A DNA stretch of 64,000 nt from Euphorbia lathyris. Lineage: Eukaryota > Streptophyta > Magnoliopsida > Malpighiales > Euphorbiaceae. Below the pieces are notes generated by a model. The model saw nothing but the letters and a program-made list of their open reading frames with translations, had not been told where the DNA came from and did not search any database. Shown here piece by piece: positions 55,385-64,000 of this stretch; position 1 is the stretch's first letter; each line of letters starts with the position of its first letter. The translations under genes and the position numbers were made by a program. The stretch spans positions 97,121,895 to 97,185,894 of the forward strand of contig NC_088912.1 of the NCBI RefSeq assembly GCF_963576675.1, written 5' to 3'.

Positions 55385-57896
55385 CGATATTGCAATCACT
55401 GGGCGAAGCACCTGATTCATCAGTCTCATAAAAGTACTAGGGGAGTTGGTCATCCCAAAGGGCATAACTAACCATTCATACAATCCATCTCTTGTCTTGA
55501 AGGCAGTCTTCCACTCATCCCCAGATCGGATTCGTATCTGATGATACCCACTCCTGAGATCAATCTTGGAGAAGACTCGAGATCCGCCAAGTTGGTCCAA
55601 CATGTCATCCAACCTTGGAATCGGGAACTTATACTTGATGGTGATCTTGTTAATAGCCCTACTGTCAACACACATCCGCCAAGACCCATCCTTCTTTGGT
55701 GTAAGTAAAGCTGGAACGGCGCAAGGACTCATACTCTCCCTAACGTATCCCATCTCGATGAGTTCCTCCACTTTCTGTCTCATGATGTCATTCTCCTTTG
55801 GGCTCATTCGATAGTGTGGGAGGCTTGGTAAACTAGCCCCGGGAACAAGATCGATATGATGTTGGATGTCCCTCAAAGGTGGTAACCCACTTGACAGTTC
55901 GTTAGAGAACAGATCCTGATATTCGCCAAGTAGGCGGGTCACTTCACTCGGCATCTCCCTTTCGTCCCTTTGGGCGGATTCGTGATTCACCTTAACCATT
56001 ACCACATATACCATTTGGCTCTCTTCACATTCGCTGACAAACGATTTGTGTGTAGGACAGACTACCAAGGTAGACTTCTCGTCGGCCTTTGGCTCTCTCA
56101 CCATTGGTGTAAGGACAAACTTCACCCCATTCTTCACAAATCTGTAAGTGTTCTCTCTTCCGGCGTGGGTGGCGTTGTTATCAAACTGCCAAGGTCGGCC
56201 CAACAATAGGTGGCATACGTCCATGTCGACCACATCACAACAGACTTCATCATGATAGTTACCAATCTCAATCGGTACCTTGCATCTCTGGGTCACCCTC
56301 AACTCGCCCACGTTCTTGATCCATCCCACCCTGTAGGGATCAGGGTGCGCCTCTACCAACAACCCGAACTTCTGAACGGCGCTGCTACTCACAATGTTCT
56401 CTTGGCTCCCACTATCTATTATCACATTACATCGTCCGCCCTTCACAAGACAGCGGGTCCTGAATAGTCGGTGCCTCTGATCGCCCTCTATCCGGCTGGA
56501 GACTAACAAATGTCGTACCACATGAATGGTGTACCTCTCTTCACCCGCCACCTCATCATCTTCTCCCAAGGGTTCACAAAATACTTCATCCTCTTCGTCA
56601 TAGTCATCTTCATACCTCTCCACCATGTTGGCGCTCTTCCTTCTAGGACACTCGTTGGATCTATGTCCTGGCTCATTGCACCTAAAACATTTGAAAGGTG
56701 CTGGCCTCGCATACCGATTGTTGTTCTTAGGTGGTATAGGTGCTTCCTTGTATGGCCTAGTATCTCCAACAGATCCCCTTCCTACACTGTTAACCTTGGC
56801 CCCACTGGCACTCGCCACCTGCTTGCCTTTGTCATAAGACCTCACGTTATCTCTTCCTCCAGGCGTATACTCAGTAGTGGCGGATCTCCTGGATCTCCCA
56901 GTCAGTTGGGATTCAGCCTTGAGGGCTAAATTCCTAGCATCTTGTACTCGAACCACCATCTGTGTGCCAATACGATCCTGGATATTGTATCTCAATCCTT
57001 CTAGATACCTAGAGGTCTTTTGGCTCTCAGTTTCAGACAAGTTGGCCCTTGCTGATAGCCTCAAGAACTCTGAGGTGTACTCATGAACACTTCGGGTCCC
57101 TTGAGAACATCCCCTGTAGGAGCTGTAAATATACTGTTCATAATCTTGCGGTAGGAACCGCTCCCTCAACATCGCCTTCATCCGTAGCCAAGATCTAATC
57201 GGATCTCTGCCCCCTCTTCTTCTTTCTTCCCTCATCTGATCCCACCAAACTGATGCGCCCCCCTTCAAGCGATACGCCACCAGCCTCACCTTCCTCTCAT
57301 CAGGAATCCCGGCATACTCAAAGAAACGCTCAACTTTCGATAACCAATCTAATAATCCCTCTATATCCAGCTCGCCACCAAAAGATGGTAAGTCTATTTT
57401 TAGCTTAAAGGCATCATCTCTGTCAAAGTTTCCTAGGTCTGGTTCTGCCCTAGCCATACCCACACGCCTGTTATCAATCGGACCACCATTCCTCACAGTT
57501 CTAAAGGAACCATTATCCCCAATATCCTCAAAATCATCACTATCAGCGTTATGTACAAGGACAAAGTTGGGTCTTCTTACCTCAGGATCCCTAGGACCCA
57601 TTTGTGGAAGTTGGGCATTTGTCAACGGCAGTCGAGGTGGCGTGGGTTGCCTTTAGGGTCGTGGTTCAAGGACTCCTTCCCTCTTCTGGTCGGACTCCCC
57701 GGCGGCTGGTCTGACATCTGCACGGATCTCCAATCTGAGGTTTTCCAGGGAAGCGGTTAGCTCCTGGAACCGTTGGTCGTTTTATTTCTGCCGCTCCAGG
57801 CTGGCCTGGATTTGTTCCGCGAGGTGCTCTCTCAGCTCCTCGTATCTCCGGTCACTGGTTTCCATGGAATCTTGCGGTTTTCGGGGTTGAACCATT
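55385..57896 (-). pseudogene. Chromovirus gag-pol, truncated
   Basis: The frame starts MVQPRKPQDSMETSDRRYEE at 57896. Two in-frame TAA codons occur early (after ASLERQK, and after GVLEPRP), and it is then open for about 745 codons. In order: gag core ([47 protein letters not shown]), knuckle [14 protein letters not shown], protease [11 protein letters not shown], linker [16 protein letters not shown], and reverse transcriptase ([47 protein letters not shown]). It stops at [11 protein letters not shown]. Reverse transcriptase C-terminus, RNase H and integrase are absent, so it cannot transpose by itself. Confidence 0.92.
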
Positions 57897-57928
57897 GCCA
57901 AAAGAAGTTTCGGGTCAGGAAACGATTG

Positions 57929-57941
57929 GCTCTGATACCAA
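57929..57941 (-). promoter_or_regulatory. Primer-binding site, initiator tRNA-Met type
   Basis: TGGTATCAGAGCC on the minus strand, two bases inside the LTR end. Standard for chromoviruses. Confidence 0.8.
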
Positions 57942-57943
57942 CT

Positions 57944-58479
57944 GATACAGATTGAAAGCGATAAATGGAGGTTTTAATCGTAAACCAACAAAGATCTTCT
58001 TCTCTAGCTAGACTAGAAGGAGTGAATCCCGATAAACAAAGGTATAAACCTTAATCTCAATGAGAAATGATATTTGATTGATTAAAAGTTGCCTTATCCT
58101 TACAAAATGAGGGTTTAAATACAACCTCTAAAAGATAAGTAAAGGACAGGGACTACCCCTACTAGGGTTACAATACGGTTAATAATAAAAGGGTAAGATA
58201 GGTAATGCGCCTAGACAACAGGTACAGAGGGGCAGGTACGGAGCGTCAGAGGTTCTTGGTGAATTCCTTCGGCAGGAAGTAAACTTGAGATCCGCCCAGT
58301 GTAGTTGTTGGTATGCCTCATGGCGTACGCCTAGATCCGCCCCACTCGCGTGTCCAGGGGATCCGCCCTCTTAGATACAACCTCTGTGGGAACGCCGAGA
58401 GGAGATCCGCCAAGGCGCGTGTTATTATTGATCCCAGTTAGGATGTCCGCATCATAAGTCCACCTAACCACATTTGTCA
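57944..58479 (-). repeat. Chromovirus 5' LTR, about 536 bp
   Basis: The inner edge is fixed by the primer site (tgatacag on the plus strand). The outer edge at ttgtca (58479) is a best guess from the TG..CA rule, since no second LTR is available for comparison. Confidence 0.6.
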
Positions 58480-58863
58480 TCTAGAAATTATAGGTTTAAT
58501 TGAATTAAATTGAGTCGTGGTTCGCCTTTTGCTATTCGAGGATCATTGTAATGCTACAACCTGAGGTAAAACATAATTTCTAAGTGAAATCATATTCTTT
58601 ACATTGACTTTCTACCTTTATGTCATTTCATTTTGCACTTTCTCTGTATTTTTACTCTTTTGGCGGTGTCTTAGTGACTATCGAACACATTTTTTCGTGT
58701 GTTCAACTCTTCAAATGGCACATTTTATTTATTGATAATATTACCAAGTTAATATTATTAATAATAAAAACAAATTTTGGAACCGGAATTCAGAAAAGAG
58801 GACGAATCTTTATTAGAACAGTTTGACTGTTCCAACTATTCGGATCATTCAATTATGATAGTT
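58480..58863. other. No feature recognised
   Basis: AT-rich DNA. A 68-codon frame at 58620-58826 has no recognisable features. It does not continue the cystatin-upstream repeat that lies beyond the other end of the chromovirus. Confidence 0.4.
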
Positions 58864-58881
58864 CCACCAAAATCCTATTTT

Positions 58882-58953
58882 TTTTAGGCAAAGGAAAGAA
58901 AAAACAAAACAAAAAACCAAAACATTAACCTGGGATTAGCCTGGGAAAGCTAA
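58882..58953 (-). mobile_element. 72-bp LINE 3' end fragment
   Basis: Matches the 3' end of the LINE at 61551-61954 (aaaggaaaaa, then gattagcctgggaaagctaa). It is flanked by an 18-bp duplication starting ccaccaaaa at 58864-58881 and 58954-58971, with one mismatch. It is an extremely 5'-truncated insertion. Confidence 0.75.
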
Positions 58954-59119
58954 CCACCAAAACCCTATTTTATTAGTATGTAAATATATTATACTATATT
59001 TATAGTTTTAATTCGAATTATATTGTAATAAACACGAAGGTATATAATTCTAATGTTTTGTAAGTTTGGTGGTGAAAATGTAAATGTACATGTCTCTGTT
59101 AGCGCTCAAACCCCTCAGG

Positions 59120-59907
59120 TAGAGGTGCACGTGGTCAGTTAACCGGTCCATTAAAGTAAATTCGGTCGGTTAACCATTTTATCGGTGTTTTGAAAACACT
59201 AACCATACACTAGTACACTAAATTCGGTTAATCACTAATCAGTTAACCAATTATTTCGGTCGGTTAACCTTTTATTTCGGTTTCTAACCATTAGTAATTC
59301 AAAAAATACTTCTAATTTTAATTGTGAGTGGAACGACGGGTCAATGGTGAGTTGAAGAGATTAACGACGGAGAAGGAGATGTGCGTGCATTATGTACGTG
59401 TGGACTATAGATTGGACACTGCATTTTCCCCTTACAACAACTCTTTAAGGTATTAAATTACTATGTTTTTTAGACCAAAATTCTTAACTTCCGTACTTTA
59501 CCAACTAAGTCCTATCCATGTATATTAATTTCACTAATTATCTACTTTGTGACAAATTTGATAGTACGACGACATTTTGGACAAAATATTTCATCGTTGA
59601 GTCTTAGTCATCGGAAATAATTAGTGTTTCTTATTAACTTTTTTTGCTATTGATCCTTGTATTTATTTTAAGTGGGATAATGTATTATTATTATATGTAT
59701 AAATATAAATATAAATAAATATATTTTTATACATTTAATTGAATTCGGTCAGTTTCGGTTAACCACGGTTTTTAGAATATGAAAACCGTAACCGTAACCA
59801 TTAACCACTATTTTTAAAATTAAAAACCGTACACTAGTCCATCAGTTTCGATTAATCTTATTTTCGATTTAGTTTTTCGGTTTTACAGATTTTTATGTGC
59901 ACCCCTA
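59120..59907. mobile_element. hAT-type MITE, 788 bp
   Basis: Perfect 8-bp duplication ccctcagg (59112-59119 and 59908-59915). Termini tagaggtgcac and, inverted, taggggtgcac. Many internal ggttaacc-type motifs in both orientations. No coding region. Confidence 0.87.
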
Positions 59908-59972
59908 CCCTCAGGTTACTGCCTAGGCCCCTTGGACAACCACCTAGAAGCGCCTACTACTGTCCACAAATG

Positions 59973-60528
59973 TAGAGATGAGCATGGTCTGGTTCGGTCC
60001 AAAAACCAAACCAAAACGAATTGGACCGAACCAAATTACCTCTATTTTTTAAGATCAAACCAAACCGAATTATAATTCAGTTTGGTTTGGACCGAACCGA
60101 ATTAGTTCGGTCTGGTCTGGTTTGATTCATGTTTGGACCAAACAAAGCACTAGAGACCTACAACTACTTGTGTCTTGACTAACTAAACAATTATGGCCCT
60201 GTTTGGTAAAGAGCGTTTTGGGATAAAAAGAGCAGTTTTGACCAATTTTAGAGATTTGACCACTGAAATCGCTGATTGGAGTGTTTGGTGGAGAGAGGTT
60301 TGGAAGAGAGTTTTGGAATGAAAACGCTAATTTAGAAAAAGCTCTTAAAATGAGCTTTTTCAATTAGCGTTTTGGAATATTAAAATTAATGGACTTCTTT
60401 AACCTAAAACCAGACCGAAAACCAAACTAGCTTAAAAATTAGGACCGAACAAAACAAATTATAATTCGATCTGGTTTGATCCGGTTTTTTTGGTTTTTAG
60501 ATTTTCGGTTCGGTTCTACTCACCCCTA
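59973..60528. mobile_element. hAT-type MITE, 556 bp, with a nested ggccctgtttgg segment
   Basis: Duplication cacaaatg/cacaaata (59965-59972 and 60529-60536, 7 of 8). Termini tagagatgagc and, inverted, taggggtgagt. Internal ggttcggtcc-type motifs. At about 60193-60376 a different sequence starting ggccctgtttggtaa interrupts the pattern, probably a further nested element whose far end is eroded. Confidence 0.78.
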
Positions 60529-60699
60529 CACAAATAGACCGGATTGAAAAAAAGTGTAATATTGTATGCTTGTTAATTTTTGTCGTTTAACTCTATTTTA
60601 TTTGTTCTAAAAGCTTTATTTAATCATCAAGACGACAATATTGAGAAATGGAGCACGAAACCAAGCTTTAAGACTACTCGAATGTATATGTAATTTTAT

Positions 60700-61203
60700 G
60701 GTTTAATACATCATTTGCCTCCGAAACTTGTCCAAAATGGTTGATTGGCCCCCTGAACTTTCAAAGTGTCTCGATAGCTCCCTGTACTTGTATAAAATAT
60801 TCAATTAACTCCCTGAACTTGCATAAAATGTAATCAATTAATCATTCGGTTATAAAAAAGTAAGTCAAATGCGGAAGATATGTTACACGTGCCTTATAAT
60901 GTTATTACATACTTCACAAAATAGATTAAAACATGTTAAAAAAACATGTTAAAAAAATTTCTTACTTATTTAACTATAAAACATTTTCTTCTCTAATATT
61001 ATAATCGCATACCCCAACCTTGGTCGTTTTACTTTTTTAAGATGCGTGCAACATATCTTCCGCATTTAACTTACTTTTTTACAACCGAGTGATTAATTGA
61101 TTACATTTTATGCAAGTTCAAGAGGTTATCGAGACACTTTGAAAGTTCAGGAGGTCAATCAACCATTTTGGACAAGTGCAGGAGGCAAATGATGTATTAA
61201 GCC
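60700..61203. mobile_element. MULE-type MITE, 504 bp
   Basis: Perfect 9-bp duplication taattttat (60691-60699 and 61204-61212). Inverted repeats of about 200 bp begin ggtttaatacatcatttgcc and, from the other end, ggcttaatacatcatttgcc. Best-preserved member of the family also seen at 265-758 and 45943-46035. Confidence 0.93.
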
Positions 61204-61550
61204 TAATTTTATTTTATTATTTTATGTGGCGCCTCTGTTTTTGGGATTTTTTTTAGCTTGGTAACAGCAGACTGGCCATAAGTTTTAAGTATCTCAACCC
61301 GCACTGCAAGTTTGGGTCCGCCGAGTCGTAAGTTTAGGCCTGTCCTCAGATGAGCCCCTCAATCCCATCCATAACAAAGATCTCACCACCATATTCTCAC
61401 CCCACGAGCCCCTCATCCATAACAAAGTTCTCACCACCATATTTGTTGGGATTTTTTATAAAAAAATATAAAAGAAATTAATAACAAAATATAGTGCTAA
61501 GAATTTTATTCAATCTGTCAGATACAGATTTATGGTCGTTTTATAGGCTT

Positions 61551-61954
61551 TTTTTTTGGTAGAAAAGGAAAAAAAAAACGAACAACAACAAACTACTCAG
61601 GAATTAGCCTAGGGAAGCTAACCCCAATTCTATCTTCTAAGAGAAGAGGAGAGATGAAACTAGGGGAAACAGGAAGGGTAGTAACGCCTAACGTCCCTTC
61701 ATGGCCCGCCGCCGCCAAGCGATCAGCAACACGATTCTGCTCTCTAAAAATATGTCTGAACTCTACGAACTCAAAGGAGGAGCAAAGTCTTTTAATAGCT
61801 TTGATGAGGTTGCGACTGTTAAGACCCATAGAATGATTCTCAGAAATCATTTTGATTGCTTCCAAATTATCAGACTCCACAGAGAGCCTCTTAACACCCA
61901 GCCTTTTAGCAAGATTGATTCCAGTAAGAATAGCCAAGAGCTCCGCAAAAAAGG
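61551..61954 (-). mobile_element. 5'-truncated LINE, 404 bp
   Basis: Flanked by cgttttataggctt (61537-61550) and cgttttataagctt (61955-61968), one mismatch. Oligo(T) at the left marks the poly(A) end. Confidence 0.85.
61593..61954 (-). pseudogene. LINE RNase H domain, C-terminal part
   Basis: Reads AFFAELLAILTGINLAKRLG, VESDNLEAIKMI and EQNRVADRLAAAGHEGTLG, which keeps the Glu, Asp and final Asp of plant LINE RNase H (RVT_3). It is only the tail of ORF2. The frame is open but the rest of the element was never inserted. Confidence 0.85.
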
Positions 61955-62042
61955 CGTTTTATAAGCTTATAATGCAATAAAAATGAAGATTTTAAAGAAA
62001 ACAATAAAATCTCACTACTTATCTCACTAACAAATTAAAGAC

Positions 62043-62178
62043 CTAATAAAACTAAACTTACCCAAATACTGAGCCACTTCCAGCACTAAGAATCAAGTTA
62101 CCCGGCATTTCAAGCACAACTGAAATTGGAGGTAAACTTTCATTTAATCGCACATCAACAACAGCACCAATCATAACA
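62043..62178 (-). pseudogene. Possible gene fragment resembling mitochondrial ATP synthase beta
   Basis: On the minus strand MIGAVVDVRLNESLPPI is close to the VIGAVVDVRFDEGLPPI segment of the nuclear-encoded mitochondrial F1-beta subunit. It is followed by SVVLEMPGNLILSAGSGSVF and then GG|gtaagt, which looks like a splice donor. The second half does not match F1-beta. The similarity covers only about 16 residues and could be chance, or it could be one exon carried by a transposon. Confidence 0.35.
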
Positions 62179-62180
62179 TT

Positions 62181-62320
62181 TGGTTTAGTTGATGATTTTA
62201 ATTAGCATATGCGAAGCCTGCGAAACTAATGTTTGGTTTAGTTGATGATTTTAATTAGCATATCTGAAGCGAATGTTTGGTGTAGTTGATGATTTTAATT
62301 AGCATATGCGAAGTCTGGAT
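62181..62320. repeat. Three tandem units of about 45-53 bp
   Basis: Each unit contains agttgatgattttaattagc followed by atatgcgaag or a variant. Units start at about 62181, 62234 and 62278. Confidence 0.8.
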
Positions 62321-62699
62321 GTGTTTTTAACAAAATTCGTTAAGTGGTATATAACAAAAAAAAATGGCAAACAATAACGTATTCTAACATTAAAATCATA
62401 ACATTATCAAAATTTACAACAAGATTGCCACAATAACAACATTAAAATCATACCATTATAAAAAAAAATGCTAATTAGCAGACTTCGCATATTACACAAT
62501 ATGCGAAGTGAGATGGAACATTCAAACCATAACAATCGATTGTAAACGCTTTAATCTGTGGTGTTGCACGCTAGCTTTCATTTTCTACATCCCTCAATTA
62601 ATGTCTGTCGTATTTTCATAAATATTCTGGAAATAATACCTAATTATTTAACAAAAAAAAAATCAGAACATAAATGAATACACCAATAATCATTCAGTG

Positions 62700-63080
62700 A
62701 GATTTATAGAATTAGGCCTTTTTTCTGCGTTTCCCAATCTTCCACCTCACGGAACGAGGTTGCCGTTAGCCCTAAAATCACCCTCTTTCTTTCCTTTTCT
62801 CTGATGTTCGCCTTCTTCCTTGTCTTTTCTCTCACTGTTCACCTTCTTCTACCGTCGTTCACCTTCTCTCACCATCGTTCGTCCTAAAATCGCTCTCTCG
62901 TATTTCCTCTACTGCCGTTCGCTTTCCTTTTCTTTCACCGGAGTAGGAGTTGATGGAGAATGGCGTTAAAATCGCACTCAAAACGCCAGTGGAAGTAGGT
63001 TGCTGGAGATCGCCTTCTAAATCGCCGTTTGTTCGATCTGTTCGCGGAGAAGAATGGAGAATGGGAAAAGACAAGGGTAT
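62700..63080. other. Gene-like CT-rich stretch, unidentified
   Basis: CT-rich with repeated ttctctcaccgtcgttc-like strings, as in plant 5' UTRs. The 71-codon minus-strand frame at 62859-63074 (MSFPILHSSPRTDRTNGD...) has no recognised domain. Nothing can be assigned. Confidence 0.25.
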
Positions 63081-63492
63081 ATTTGTCCAAATGTATTGAA
63101 AATGCCTAGATTTGTAAGAAGTTAGAGAAGTAAACTAAATATGTAAATGGGCCTCCTATTTGACCTAGTTTTGTAATTTACCCTTAATTGATTGATGATA
63201 TAATATAATTGATTGGTTTAGGCTAAATATAATTAATTGATTGATTTAACCTTCCTTTTTGACGTTTTTTTTTTTTTTTTTGAGGAAATTAAATTTAATT
63301 ACTTGATTGGCTTTTTTTTAAGGCTAAATTTAATCAATTGGCTTTCCTTCTTTAGTTAATTGTTTTAGTTTCCTTTTTTAGCTAATTTTCTTCCTTGTTT
63401 ACGTTTATTTCTTTTTTAAAGTTTTTGTTGTACAAGGAACAATTATTGCGTATATATTTGGTGAATTAATTAAAAAGAATATTTCAAATAAA

Positions 63493-64000
63493 GAGCAATT
63501 TTATCTCTAACGTCTAAAATGATATAATTTTACCTTTAACGTTGACAGTCAAGAGTAATCTTACTCTTAATATTGACAAGTTGGATCAATTGGAGAAATT
63601 ATTCACTAAATTGTCTTCTCGGTCATAAATCTTGTCATTTACACTTCACATATATGTCATTTTATCACTAATTAGTAACGGATCACAAATATGTGATTAA
63701 ACGTGAAAAAATTGAAAATATATATTGTATTTGGTACGAGTTGGACAAGAAATTCAAATATTTTACCTAATTTAAAAATATTAATCTCCAATTCTATTAT
63801 TAAATCACAAAAAATATAAAATCTTTTTTTTTGAAAATCAACTTACGTGCAATTTGTGCGGAATAAAGAACAAAATATCTGTGTTTTATAATAATGTCTG
63901 AAATTGACCAAACTTGTCAATGCTATGGGTAAAATTGCTTTTTGCTTCCAACATTAGGAGTAAAATTGTATCAATTTAGACGTTAAGGGTAAAATTGTTC
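63493..64000. mobile_element. MITE with long inverted repeats, running to the window edge
   Basis: Left end gagcaattttatctctaacg and, inverted from the right edge, gaacaattttacccttaacg match over about 50 bp. The last bases may lie beyond the window, so neither a target duplication nor the exact end can be given. Confidence 0.65.

Larger units (their letters stand above)
55385..58479 (-). mobile_element. Ty3/gypsy chromovirus, 3'-truncated
   Basis: Minus orientation, with a 5' LTR at 57944-58479, primer site TGGTATCAGAGCC (57929-57941, initiator tRNA-Met), gag, protease and the first part of reverse transcriptase. It breaks off at 55385, just before the YFDD-type catalytic motif. No 3' LTR remains. 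Sequence style ([16 protein letters not shown]) fits the CRM/Galadriel side of the chromoviruses, but without a chromodomain the clade is a guess. Confidence 0.88.

Noticed and set aside
56510..56929. Plus-strand 139-codon frame over the chromovirus
   Set aside because: Antisense shadow of gag and the zinc knuckle.

Overview
The window looks like repeat-rich nuclear DNA of a flowering plant, most likely a eudicot. It is very AT-rich. It carries spliced plant genes with GT..AG introns, plant-type L1 LINEs whose ORF1 has DUF4283 plus a CCHC knuckle, Copia and Ty3/gypsy retrotransposons with plant tRNA primer sites, and CACTA, MULE and hAT elements with clean target-site duplications (TSDs). No bacterial features are present. 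The species cannot be told from the sequence.

Only two intact host-type genes can be supported. One is a three-exon CYSTM gene of 76 aa at 2735-3684 (minus). The other is a two-exon lipid-transfer-protein gene of 119 aa at 52203-52672 (plus), which lies inside a 5.3-kb CACTA transposon. Everything else recognised is a transposon or a pseudogene.

Layout. 1-9.7 kb: the CYSTM gene among MULE- and hAT-type MITEs and a probable solo LTR. 9.8-21.9 kb: a decayed L1 LINE (minus), split by a 6.7-kb Athila-like LTR element that has only a gag gene (TSD GGCTT). 14.75-33.6 kb: a tandem duplication of about 9-10 kb. It copied most of that LTR element, the LINE ORF1 and a cystatin-like pseudogene, and its junction is visible near 23694. 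The second copy later gained a solo LTR inside gag and a near-perfect 81-bp-arm hairpin. 33.6-39.1 kb: a broken Copia element carrying a CACTA-like insert and a 1.4-kb MULE. 39.1-48.5 kb: further copies of the cystatin-upstream repeat, a 5'-truncated LINE, a plastid atpF-like insert, and a second copy of the Copia/MULE block. 48.5-54.7 kb: a TIR element into which the LTP-bearing CACTA jumped. 54.7-58.5 kb: a fourth cystatin pseudogene and a chromovirus truncated within reverse transcriptase. 58.5-64 kb: LINE 3' scraps, hAT and MULE MITEs, and a possible gene fragment.

The nesting gives a relative order: LINE, then LTR element in LINE, then tandem duplication, then solo LTR and hairpin in copy B. 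The repeat unit common to 22-55 kb derives from a signal-peptide cystatin gene and its promoter. Four gene bodies are visible and all are disabled.
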